A stretch of 64,000 bases of DNA, taken from positions 62,001 through 126,000 of the IMG/VR virus record IMGVR_UViG_3300042484_002457; one strand, written 5' to 3'. Source of the stretch: a virus. Of the stretch, positions 15,837 through 22,346 are shown in pieces; position 1 is the stretch's first letter; every line of letters begins with the position of its first letter. The position numbers were made by a program, and so were the translations under genes. Under the pieces are notes generated by a model. It was not told the origin of the DNA. It saw only the letters and a program-made list of their open reading frames with translations, and ran no database searches.

Positions 15837-16072
15837 ACGAACGAATTCGAGAACTTGCTGAACAGGCTGGATTTTATTTTTACGATATGCACGATATTGA
15901 CGGCCAAGACTTAGGTGAATCTATTGAAGCGGATAAGTGGTCTGTTGCCGAAAAGTTCGCCGAGTTGATTGTGAAAGAATGTCAAACGGTTGTTGAATGG
16001 GCAATCAGTGTAGATTCTACAATCGACCGAGTGCCTATGTTGATCCAAGAACATTTCGGAGTTGAAGAATGA
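15833..16072 (+). CDS. HFGVEE-family small protein 2
   Basis: 79 residues: MNERIRELAEQAGF, an aspartate-rich insert (DMHDIDGQDLG), 'EKFAELIVKEC', and EHFGVEE at the end. Overlaps both neighbours through ATGA. The start is fixed by the embedded GGAG seven nt upstream. Confidence 0.65.
   Translation: MNERIRELAEQAGFYFYDMHDIDGQDLGESIEADKWSVAEKFAELIVKECQTVVEWAISVDSTIDRVPMLIQEHFGVEE
16051..16065 (+). repeat. Embedded RBS repeat copy 2
   Basis: ACATTTCGGAGTTGA, three nt before the ATG at 16069. Confidence 0.8.
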
Positions 16073-16224
16073 ACCTACGTGAAATGATGACTGAGCGAGT
16101 CCTGTTTGCAGTTGATGAGGATGCCCTGGCCACAGAGTTCAGCATCAGCCCGGACGAGATTGCCACACTCAGCGATCTGGACTTCCTGGAACTGTTTGAA
16201 CAGGTCACTGGATTTAATGGTTAA
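16069..16224 (+). CDS. Small acidic protein, 51 aa
   Basis: Begins MNLREMMTERVLFAVDED and ends LFEQVTGFNG. Acidic and helical ('ISPDEIATLSDLDFLELFEQ'), not a family member of its neighbours although it uses the same embedded RBS and ATGA overlap. A recognisable short phage protein of unknown function. Confidence 0.6.
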   Translation: MNLREMMTERVLFAVDEDALATEFSISPDEIATLSDLDFLELFEQVTGFNG

Positions 16225-16250
16225 CAGAGCGTCCAAAAAGGAGTATTGAC

Positions 16251-16496
16251 ATGGGATGGGTAGTTTACGAGGTTGAGTCTGGTCGCATGATCAAGTATTA
16301 CAAAACGCCCAGCCCAGCCAAGTCTGAAGTAACACGACAGAAAAATTTTACCCGTGAAATGCAGGCTCAGTACCGTAACCATCGTGTTCGTGAGTACGCA
16401 GCCTGCTCATATCGTGACTATGAAGGTCAGTTGATGGGCCTGCGTGGTGCAGACTTTAAATTTTGGCAATTTTGCAACGCACAACCCAACACTTGA
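16251..16496 (+). CDS. Conserved small basic phage protein
   Basis: 81 residues, AAAGGAG eight nt before the ATG. Basic, starts MGWVVYEVESGRMIKYYKT and holds aromatic, Arg-rich segments ('RNHRVREYAACSYRDYEG'). Known as a recurring hypothetical in phage genomes; function unknown. Confidence 0.55.
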   Translation: MGWVVYEVESGRMIKYYKTPSPAKSEVTRQKNFTREMQAQYRNHRVREYAACSYRDYEGQLMGLRGADFKFWQFCNAQPNT

Positions 16497-16521
16497 CCAA
16501 TAATGCTTGTTTTGCTATAAT
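16493..16521 (+). promoter_or_regulatory. Sigma-70 promoter, TTGACCAATAA class
   Basis: TTGACC, 17 bp, TGC-TATAAT. The -35 box overlaps the stop of the upstream gene. The ATG at 16531 is ten nt after the -10 box, leaving a leader of only about 2-3 nt. Confidence 0.85.
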
Positions 16522-16530
16522 TACACTGTT

Positions 16531-16680
16531 ATGAAGCCCATATCTTTTGTACTGCAACCACCACGTCAGCGTCGACATCAAGCACTGTTTGATTCGGACT
16601 TGCCGTTTCGTGGCCGTGCGGAACAGCCCAAAACAGTGTACAAACGCCAACCCAAACACCGAAAGACTGAACAGGAATAA
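16531..16680 (+). CDS. Small very basic protein, 49 aa, near-leaderless
   Basis: MKPISFVLQPPRQRRHQALF... ending HRKTEQE. Rich in Arg, Lys, Gln and Pro, so nucleic-acid or protein binding is plausible. The start follows directly from the promoter at 16493-16521. Its last codons (ACAGGAATAA) provide the Shine-Dalgarno of the next gene. Confidence 0.5.
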   Translation: MKPISFVLQPPRQRRHQALFDSDLPFRGRAEQPKTVYKRQPKHRKTEQE

Positions 16681-16681
16681 C

Positions 16682-16909
16682 ATGACTGTACCAAACGAAC
16701 GCACCCGAGCAGTGATACATACCGAGCGGTTCTTGAGTGATCTCCTGGACCCAAAAAAGACGCCGCGAGTACCTCGTGCCATTCGACAACGTGCCAGTTC
16801 ATTGTTGAGACATTACCCCGGTGAGTTCCACATGAACACAATTGCGGATCGCGAAGATGCTGCTGATCACAGTTTGTCAATCAAGGTTTTTGGAAAGAGC
16901 TGGTCATGA
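16682..16909 (+). CDS. BPSL0761-like small protein
   Basis: 75 residues from ATG 16682 (ACAGGA upstream). 'NERTRAVIHTERFLSDLLDPK', then 'RVPRAIRQRASSLLRHYPGEF', matching the BPSL0761 family first named in Burkholderia and seen in phages and plasmids of proteobacteria. Function unknown. Overlaps the next gene by ATGA. Confidence 0.6.
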   Translation: MTVPNERTRAVIHTERFLSDLLDPKKTPRVPRAIRQRASSLLRHYPGEFHMNTIADREDAADHSLSIKVFGKSWS

Positions 16910-17145
16910 ACAAACGAATTCGAGAACTTCATATACAGGCGCAACAAGAGGCATGGAATGAACCAATCGATATTGAAAATTGTGCAGTAGAAGATATAAA
17001 AGGATTCAGTCAACAAGTTTACGAAAAGTTCGCTGAGTTGATTGTTCTCGATACAATTAAAAATTGTCGTGATATGTTTATGGTGAATAGTGTTAGTTGG
17101 AATCTCTTAAATGAGAAACTAGAACATTTCGGAGTTGAAGAATGA
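16906..17145 (+). CDS. HFGVEE-family small protein 3
   Basis: 79 residues: MNKRIRELHIQAQQEA, 'QQVYEKFAELIVLDTIKN', C-terminal EHFGVEE. This copy has diverged in the middle but keeps both ends and the central FAELIV helix. ATGA overlaps on both sides. Confidence 0.65.
   Translation: MNKRIRELHIQAQQEAWNEPIDIENCAVEDIKGFSQQVYEKFAELIVLDTIKNCRDMFMVNSVSWNLLNEKLEHFGVEE
17124..17138 (+). repeat. Embedded RBS repeat copy 3
   Basis: ACATTTCGGAGTTGA, three nt before the ATG at 17142. Confidence 0.8.
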
Positions 17146-17372
17146 ACCAAGTTTTAGTAAACCTGCTGTCTAATCGAGCAGTAAGATTGGGTGAGCACTC
17201 TTGGCAATGGGCCGAGAAAAAGACTGGCAATCCTTCCTTGAAAAATTCTGTGACTTCTCGTATGTTTCGGTCCGATCTTGTAGAAGTGGTCGGTGCAGAA
17301 ATGAAACTTACTGCTATGGGTCGTATACAAGCAGAACAACATTTCGGAGTTGAGGAATGTTTAAGAAGCTAA
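17142..17372 (+). CDS. HFGVEE-tailed small protein with read-through end
   Basis: 76 residues, N-terminus MNQVLVNLLSNRAVRLG unrelated to the family, but ending EQHFGVEE followed by CLRS. The extra residues arise because the downstream gene begins ATGT instead of ATGA, so the usual TGA is missing. This suggests the tail and RBS unit was joined to a different gene body. Confidence 0.6.
   Translation: MNQVLVNLLSNRAVRLGEHSWQWAEKKTGNPSLKNSVTSRMFRSDLVEVVGAEMKLTAMGRIQAEQHFGVEECLRS
17339..17353 (+). repeat. Embedded RBS repeat copy 4
   Basis: ACATTTCGGAGTTGA, three nt before the ATG at 17357; here the overlap is ATGT. Confidence 0.8.
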
Positions 17373-17587
17373 TTGACATATTCAAAGAGCCCGAGCATGG
17401 CATAGTGAAGTTGAGTTTTATTGCCCTGGACGAGAATGGAGAACCCTATGAGGATATTGCAACAATGCCATATCATACACAATACATTCAAAGTGATGTG
17501 GAAGCAAAGTTTGTGGCATTCATGAGTTTACGGAATCACCGAGTTGTTGAAATCACAATACTAGAAGTAATTAAAACAAGTGGATAA
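17357..17587 (+). CDS. Small protein, paralogue of 25856-26119
   Basis: 76 residues: MFKKLIDIFKEPEHGIVKLS, 'FIALDENGEPYEDIATMPY', 'VVEITILEV'. The protein at 25856 matches in order ('GTVKLKFIAYDDA', 'EPYEDVATIPYEGKYQ', 'VVEMTVIEHV'). Predicted mostly beta. Function unknown. Confidence 0.6.
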   Translation: MFKKLIDIFKEPEHGIVKLSFIALDENGEPYEDIATMPYHTQYIQSDVEAKFVAFMSLRNHRVVEITILEVIKTSG

Positions 17588-17591
17588 TATA

Positions 17592-17801
17592 ATGAACGAA
17601 CGAATTCAAAAACTTGCTAGAGAGGCTGCTTTGGCCGAAAGCTGGGGACCCGGAGTTTGGCAAACCACATTTACTGAAAAGTTCGCCGAGTTGATTGTGA
17701 AGGAAACCATGCAGGTTGTTGCTAACCAATTGCCTAGCAATCAGTATCTTGATGTAGCCCATGCAGTAATTGAGCATTATAAGGATGACGATGTTACTTG
17801 A
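17592..17801 (+). CDS. HFGVEE-family small protein 4 with altered end
   Basis: 69 residues from ATG 17592 (MNERIQKLAREAALAES; the in-frame ATG at 17580 lacks support). Has 'EKFAELIVKETMQVV' but ends 'IEHYKDDDVT', so the usual HFGVEE end is replaced. The lost end may be the stray copy at 17905-17919. Confidence 0.6.
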   Translation: MNERIQKLAREAALAESWGPGVWQTTFTEKFAELIVKETMQVVANQLPSNQYLDVAHAVIEHYKDDDVT

Positions 17802-17901
17802 AATTTTACTGTTTGTTATTGGAGTAATTGGTTTGATTTTGCTCTTTCGTTGGGTAGACAAGGTTAGAACCGATCCTTTAGACTACCCTCAGGATTATTA
17901 A
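17791..17901 (+). CDS. Single-span membrane peptide, 36 aa
   Basis: MLLEILLFVIGVIGLILLF followed by RWVDKVRTDPLDYPQDY. One transmembrane helix with a positively charged cytoplasmic flank and acidic tail. It overlaps the end of the preceding gene by 11 bp. No strong Shine-Dalgarno beyond AAGGATGACG. Possible small phage membrane effector. Confidence 0.45.
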   Translation: MLLEILLFVIGVIGLILLFRWVDKVRTDPLDYPQDY

Positions 17902-17904
17902 GAA

Positions 17905-17919
17905 ACATTTCGGAGTTGA
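17905..17919 (+). repeat. Embedded RBS repeat copy 5, outside any gene
   Basis: ACATTTCGGAGTTGA lies between genes. Its frame would read RIIKKHFGVEE but is closed by TAG at 17879-17881. It still stands three nt before an ATG (17923), so only its RBS role remains. Confidence 0.8.
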
Positions 17920-17922
17920 AGA

Positions 17923-18090
17923 ATGAAAATAACCATGACAGGTGAGCACGAAGGTAAATCTGTAACGATTGCCGTTTGGGAATATTCTCCCGAGATTGTT
18001 AAAGGCAATCCTATCGAAGTAGAAGAAAAATTATGGCTTGCTATCAAACAGCAAATGACCCACTACATTAAGAAGGTGATTGAAGAATGA
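17923..18090 (+). CDS. Small protein, 55 aa
   Basis: MKITMTGEHEGKSVTIAVWE..., ending THYIKKVIEE. Start set by the GGAG of repeat copy 5; its TGA overlaps the next ATG. Mixed charge; no family recognised. Confidence 0.5.
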   Translation: MKITMTGEHEGKSVTIAVWEYSPEIVKGNPIEVEEKLWLAIKQQMTHYIKKVIEE

Positions 18091-18365
18091 ACAAACAACT
18101 GATTAGAGATTTAGCCATCACAGGTGGCATTTATGATTGTATTTGTGATCCTTACGACAAGTTAAAGAACGGTGATTACTACAGTAGTGTAATGGTTGAT
18201 TTGGAGCGTTTCGCTGAGAAGATTGTGAAAGAATGTACTGAACAAATCAAGACACAGGGTATCAGCGCCTCTAGTGAAGATTATGGCGATTATGAAATAG
18301 GATTTAACGCAGGGTTATTTCATGCTCTCTACACAATCAAACAACATTTCGGAGTTGAAGAATGA
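18087..18365 (+). CDS. HFGVEE-family small protein 5
   Basis: 92 residues: MNKQLIRDLAITGGIYDC, 'ERFAEKIVKECTEQIKTQG', C-terminal KQHFGVEE. The longest member here, with an acidic insert (SSEDYGDYEIG). ATGA overlaps at both ends. Confidence 0.65.
   Translation: MNKQLIRDLAITGGIYDCICDPYDKLKNGDYYSSVMVDLERFAEKIVKECTEQIKTQGISASSEDYGDYEIGFNAGLFHALYTIKQHFGVEE
18344..18358 (+). repeat. Embedded RBS repeat copy 6
   Basis: ACATTTCGGAGTTGA, three nt before the ATG at 18362. Confidence 0.8.
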
Positions 18366-18592
18366 ACGAACGAATTAAACAAATCACAGGACAGGTACTA
18401 GATGAAATAGTGCCCGAGACTTGGGTAGCGTTGGGCTACGACAAAATCAAAGAGATTCAAAACCGCACAGCCGAGTTGATTGTTCGGGAATGTGCCAAGT
18501 TTCTAGATGAGAATTCTGGCTATGATGAATGCAACAATTCTTGGCATCCTGAACCAGAAGATTTATTACAACATTTCGGAGTTGAACTATGA
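18362..18592 (+). CDS. HFGVEE-family small protein 6
   Basis: 76 residues: MNERIKQITGQVLDEIVPET, 'NRTAELIVRECAKFLDEN', end LLQHFGVEL. The final Glu is replaced by Leu because the junction reads ...GAACTATGA. Coupled to the next gene by ATGA. Confidence 0.65.
   Translation: MNERIKQITGQVLDEIVPETWVALGYDKIKEIQNRTAELIVRECAKFLDENSGYDECNNSWHPEPEDLLQHFGVEL
18571..18585 (+). repeat. Embedded RBS repeat copy 7
   Basis: ACATTTCGGAGTTGA, three nt before the ATG at 18589. Confidence 0.8.
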
Positions 18593-18804
18593 ACCATCAT
18601 GTGACAAACACAGACAATCCCGTGGACTTTCCACCAGCACCTGGCCGTGCCACAGTGGAGGTTGAACTTGATGACCACGAGTGGTACGAACTCATGAAAC
18701 TGGCACATGAACATGACATCACCTTGAACCAGTTGGTGGAACAGATCTTGCGTGACTTTGTCCAGGAGCATCATGATGGCACGTTGCCTGAATGGACCCT
18801 ATAA
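18589..18804 (+). CDS. Ribbon-helix-helix-like small protein
   Basis: 71 residues. After a Pro-rich N-terminus, 'ATVEVELDDHEWYELMKLAH' (strand plus helix) is followed by 'DITLNQLVEQILRDFVQEH' (second helix), which fits an Arc/CopG-type fold. A DNA-binding regulator of the small-gene run is possible. Last gene of the run; a 6-bp hairpin (CCACGT/ACGTGG) follows at about 18815. Confidence 0.5.
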   Translation: MNHHVTNTDNPVDFPPAPGRATVEVELDDHEWYELMKLAHEHDITLNQLVEQILRDFVQEHHDGTLPEWTL

Positions 18805-18859
18805 GCCTAGCAATCCACGTTCGGTACGTGGCGTAGTAATATTTGAGTTAAAGTGGGGC

Positions 18860-18866
18860 TAAATAT
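18860..18866 (+). promoter_or_regulatory. Late-promoter-like TAAATAT element
   Basis: CTAAATATC lies 17 nt before the ATG at 18883, the spacing seen at other copies. It argues against the longer reading from upstream starts. Confidence 0.45.
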
Positions 18867-18882
18867 CATGCAGGAATCAAAA

Positions 18883-19458
18883 ATGACCACAGAAACAGAT
18901 GTTACCACAAGCCATGGGCAAGAGCTTGCAGATGCAGGTCTCATGGTACTCATGGGTGAGGTTGAAAACGATTCTATTAAACCTGTGATTGAATGGATCC
19001 TGTATGAAAATCATGTGAGCAAGAAAAAGCGACAAGAGCTATTGCTCATGATCTGTAGTGAAGGCGGAGATTTAAGTGCCGCCTTTGCCTTGATTGACGT
19101 GATGCGTAGCAGTCGTTTGCCTGTCAAAACAGTGGGACTGGGCCAAATTGGATCTGCTGGCTTGTTGATTTTTCTTGCTGGCACACCTGGTCGACGTGTG
19201 CTAACTCCCAACACCAGTATTCTAAGTCATCAGTTCAGCTGGGGCAGTGATGGCAAAGTACATGAACTGTTTGCTACCATGAAAGAGTTTGAGCTTACAC
19301 AAAAGCGCATGGTACAGCACTACAAAGAATGTACCGGGCTTGGTGAAGAAGAAATTCGCACAGCCTTGTTGCCACCCCATGATGTGTGGCTCACAGCAGA
19401 AGAAGCTCTTGCACTAAATGTGTGCGATGTAATCAGTCCAGCAATGCGTCAGGCTTGA
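18883..19458 (+). CDS. Divergent ClpP-family serine peptidase
   Basis: 191 residues from ATG 18883 (AGGA ten nt upstream). ClpP fold with an intact triad: Ser in 'GQIGSAGLLIFLAG', His in 'ILSHQFSW', Asp in 'PHDVWLTAEEAL'. 'LLMICSEGGDLSAAFALID' is the oxyanion strand (ClpP: INSPGG). The N-terminal axial loops and the MIHQPSGG segment of true ClpP are changed. It could mix with host ClpP, replace one ring, or serve as a head-maturation-like protease. A canonical ClpP follows at 21753. Overlaps the convergent gene by 10 bp. Confidence 0.82.
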   Translation: MTTETDVTTSHGQELADAGLMVLMGEVENDSIKPVIEWILYENHVSKKKRQELLLMICSEGGDLSAAFALIDVMRSSRLPVKTVGLGQIGSAGLLIFLAGTPGRRVLTPNTSILSHQFSWGSDGKVHELFATMKEFELTQKRMVQHYKECTGLGEEEIRTALLPPHDVWLTAEEALALNVCDVISPAMRQA

Positions 19459-20093
19459 CTTACAGGTTTCCCACCAATGGTTACCTGGATCACATCATTT
19501 GGATAACGCTGAGAAACTTGCTGTTTCACCTTGTCAATTGATTGTTTAATTTTTGATTGAAGTTCGCCAGGAGCAATATGTCGTTGGTCAAACTCTATTG
19601 ACCCATGCACGCCATATTGATTGTTTGGATCAACTGATTTTATCACCACAATGTTGTTTTTATAATCCTGCATCCCAGCGTCTTCTTGAGATTGTGCTGC
19701 TTGGCTTGCTGCTTGCCCGGCAGCAGAGTTATTGTAACGCTCAACATCTTTTTTGTATTCGTCACGGATATCGTTATCAACGTTGAAACCTTGATCAGCA
19801 AGGAATGAATCCATTTCTTCTTGAACTGCATCATCAATCATCATGTACGCTTCTCTACCAGCTTCCATGCCTTTTGTTAGAAAAGCCTCGGCACACTCAT
19901 CAATTTCATAAGCATCACTTTCGTTTTGACTTGCGGAGGTTGATCCTGAAATATCAAAATTAAAATGACCTTCGGCATACAACTTTGCCATTTCTTTCAG
20001 AGCCATGCCATATGCAAACGGGCCGTTATCTTCGCTGCCACCAGGTGCGAACTCAGACAAGTAACTCTCTGTGATAATATCCTGTATTTTCAT
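19449..20093 (-). CDS. Putative packaged protein with capsid-targeting-like N-terminus
   Basis: 214 residues. N-terminus MKIQDIITESYLSEF resembles the T4 capsid-targeting sequence (MKTYQEFIAEA), with 'I-T-E' where the gp21-type protease would cut (L/I-x-E). The rest is acidic, low complexity in the middle ('AAGQAASQAAQSQED') and ends 'DVIQVTIGGKPVSQA'. Lies directly behind a second protein of this kind on the same strand. Role inside the head is inferred from the N-terminus only. Confidence 0.5.
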   Translation of the reverse strand: MKIQDIITESYLSEFAPGGSEDNGPFAYGMALKEMAKLYAEGHFNFDISGSTSASQNESDAYEIDECAEAFLTKGMEAGREAYMMIDDAVQEEMDSFLADQGFNVDNDIRDEYKKDVERYNNSAAGQAASQAAQSQEDAGMQDYKNNIVVIKSVDPNNQYGVHGSIEFDQRHIAPGELQSKIKQSIDKVKQQVSQRYPNDVIQVTIGGKPVSQA

Positions 20094-20098
20094 AAAAC

Positions 20099-21691
20099 TT
20101 ATTTACCTCTAAGTTCGCGACCCAATGTGGCCACATCGGTCTTGGGCGCACTAGTATTACGGGCTGCTTGAACTCCGGGTCCCTTGAGGCGGGGTTCTTG
20201 CGTCACAGCGTTTAGATCAGCGGTGCTGAGTTTTGCTTTTTCGTTGCCGCCTCCGCTTTGGCTACCAATTTCAACATTGGCTTTTTCTTTGCCAGGGCTG
20301 ATTTCTACACTGAGCTTGCCTTTCTTGGGATCAGATGCCGATCCTTTTGTTTTGAGTTTTACCTCACCTTTGAGTTTGGCGGGCCAGAATGCTTCAGTTA
20401 CTAACTTGCCATTTTTTACATTGGTATAAAGTTGCACAAAGTTATAACCAAGACTTTCGATCAATGCTTCGCGCAGGTTGGGCACAGCCGAACCTTTGTT
20501 CACAGCGTTGATAATATCAGTGGTCACAGCATACCAAGCCTTGCCACCATCACTGTTGTCTGAGTTCTCAACTTTGTCACTTAGGCGTTTGTTAAACACT
20601 TGCATGATGTTTTTTGGCACAGGTTTGTTGGTCTTAACTGTGGACTCTAAGCCGGCAATCAATTCGTTACTAAATGGCATGAGGGGTACATATTCTGCAG
20701 GAACATTGTTGGGATTGATCTCATACATAGAGTTCAGCATTTCAAATGGTTGCGCAAACGTGCTCACACTGGGGTTTTGGGCACTGTCAAGAAATTCAGC
20801 AGCTTCGGGATATTTTTTTCGCACATCTGCGGGCAGCTTGATTGATGTCAAGCTTGGTGGTGCACCTTTGCCAGCAGCCTTGCTAGAAATCTTGATACTG
20901 TGACCAGTTGCATCGTTGGTAACGCTAAAACTATCAGCTAGTGGGTTGCTAACGCTTTTAGGGAAATACATAATCATTGAACCAAGATCTGTTCCAATGA
21001 AGTTGTCAAAATCTTCTCTGTTACCTTGCTTGAATGGCACAGTTCCCGCAACCAGGCCCAACACACCCAGGTATTCAGAAGCATATAACTCAATTGCTTT
21101 GACTTCTTGTGCTGATAAGCCTGCGGGAATTTCAGGAATTTGACCTTGTGTGATTTGCTTGGCCATGGCAACAACTGCTTGACCAACTTTGCCTAATTGA
21201 GCAATTTGCGGACTATTTGCAATTGCATCATACATGTCGATTGCTGGGAAACCGCCAGCTGACAAAATATTTTCAATTGGGTTGTTCATATCAGCAATGT
21301 CGGTATCCTCTGAACCAAACACATCTGATCCTTTGATCTTGATTCCTTCTGCTTCTTTGCTGCCAAATTCTACTGTTTTTAATAATTCATTATTTTTTAT
21401 GGTGTCCCCATCAGTGGTGGTCAGCACGATAGGTTTTGTCATGCCCTGCGATAACCAAGTTTTAACATTAGGTGCTTCGGCAGGATTAATAGTCACTTCG
21501 CCACCACCGGCTTTTTCAGTTGCAGTGAACGGGCTTGAATTAATGACCTTCCAAAGAAAAAGTTCTTGTCTAGTCATTAATTGCCCTGTTGTGGGATTTT
21601 TGACCGCAGACATTTTTTTTGCAGGTATTTCGGCAGCGCCTAATGCAGCTTCTGCTAGTACGTTATCGAGTAAATTGAGTAGGTCTCTCAT
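20099..21691 (-). CDS. Large putative packaged/virion protein
   Basis: 530 residues, GGAAACACA before the ATG. N-terminus MRDLLNLLDNVLAEAALGA has 'L-A-E' after a short amphipathic helix, like a T4 capsid-targeting sequence. Body mixed alpha/beta without a known domain; near the end 'FWPAKLKGEVKLKTKGSAS' and a Lys/Gly-rich stretch, then 'RELRGK'. Possibly an internal head protein. Five nt upstream of the related gene at 20093. Function unknown. Confidence 0.5.
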   Translation of the reverse strand: MRDLLNLLDNVLAEAALGAAEIPAKKMSAVKNPTTGQLMTRQELFLWKVINSSPFTATEKAGGGEVTINPAEAPNVKTWLSQGMTKPIVLTTTDGDTIKNNELLKTVEFGSKEAEGIKIKGSDVFGSEDTDIADMNNPIENILSAGGFPAIDMYDAIANSPQIAQLGKVGQAVVAMAKQITQGQIPEIPAGLSAQEVKAIELYASEYLGVLGLVAGTVPFKQGNREDFDNFIGTDLGSMIMYFPKSVSNPLADSFSVTNDATGHSIKISSKAAGKGAPPSLTSIKLPADVRKKYPEAAEFLDSAQNPSVSTFAQPFEMLNSMYEINPNNVPAEYVPLMPFSNELIAGLESTVKTNKPVPKNIMQVFNKRLSDKVENSDNSDGGKAWYAVTTDIINAVNKGSAVPNLREALIESLGYNFVQLYTNVKNGKLVTEAFWPAKLKGEVKLKTKGSASDPKKGKLSVEISPGKEKANVEIGSQSGGGNEKAKLSTADLNAVTQEPRLKGPGVQAARNTSAPKTDVATLGRELRGK

Positions 21692-21719
21692 TGTGTTTCC
21701 ATGAAAATTATAGTATACT
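21691..21719 (+). promoter_or_regulatory. Probable sigma-70 promoter for clpP
   Basis: TTGTGT, 17 bp, TATACT. The -35 match is weak, the -10 good. Confidence 0.5.
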
Positions 21720-21752
21720 TATCCTAGTGCATTACTTAATACAGGAGAATTT

Positions 21753-22346
21753 ATGCCCAGTTTGATCCCCATGGTTGTTGAACAAACCTCAAAAGGCGAG
21801 CGCAGTTACGATATCTACAGTCGCTTGCTGAAAGATCGTGTGATCATGCTAGACACAGACGTTAACGAGCACACAGCCAGTTTGTTGGTTGCTCAGTTGT
21901 TGTTTCTTGAAAGCGAAAATCCTGACAAGGACATCAGTTTGTATATCAACAGCCCGGGTGGCAGTGTAACAGCAGGTATGGCCATTTATGATACCATGCA
22001 GTTTATCAAATGCGATGTGCAAACCATTGTGATGGGGCAAGCTGCCAGCATGGGTAGTCTGCTAAGTACAGCAGGAGCCCCAGGCAAACGCATGATGCTG
22101 CCCAATGCACGTCACATGATTCATCAACCATCAGGTGGCGCACGTGGCATGCAAAGTGACATTGAAATCAGCTACAACGAAATCACTTACTTGAAACGTC
22201 GACTAACTGAAATTTACGTCCGGCACAACACTGCTGGCAAAACCTATGATGACTTTGTGCGGGACATGGACCGTGACAAATTCATGAGCGCAGAACAAGC
22301 ACTTGAATACGGCTTGATTGATAAAATTATTGACCAACGTGGCTAA
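21753..22346 (+). CDS. clpP: ATP-dependent Clp protease proteolytic subunit ClpP
   Basis: 197 residues with ACAGGAGAA before the ATG. Canonical ClpP: '[18 protein letters not shown]', '[20 protein letters not shown]', nucleophile Ser99 in GQAASMGS, His124 in '[11 protein letters not shown]', Asp in '[10 protein letters not shown]'. Full length and apparently active. Would assemble 14-mers and work with host ClpX or ClpA. With the divergent ClpP at 18883 it may alter host proteolysis or process phage proteins. Overlaps the radical SAM gene by eight bases. Confidence 0.95.
   Translation: MPSLIPMVVEQTSKGERSYDIYSRLLKDRVIMLDTDVNEHTASLLVAQLLFLESENPDKDISLYINSPGGSVTAGMAIYDTMQFIKCDVQTIVMGQAASMGSLLSTAGAPGKRMMLPNARHMIHQPSGGARGMQSDIEISYNEITYLKRRLTEIYVRHNTAGKTYDDFVRDMDRDKFMSAEQALEYGLIDKIIDQRG

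Noticed and set aside
18805-18867. Possible tRNA in the gap before the diverged ClpP
   Set aside because: Only a 6-bp hairpin (CCACGT/ACGTGG) is present; no cloverleaf, T-loop or acceptor stem. No tRNA was recognised elsewhere either.
20099-20105. TAAATAA on the minus strand before the gene at 20093
   Set aside because: Formed by the stop codon of the gene upstream and only six nt before the next ATG; likely chance.
20184-21704. Hydrophobic plus-strand frames
   Set aside because: They mirror the minus-strand 530-aa gene and lack ribosome binding sites.
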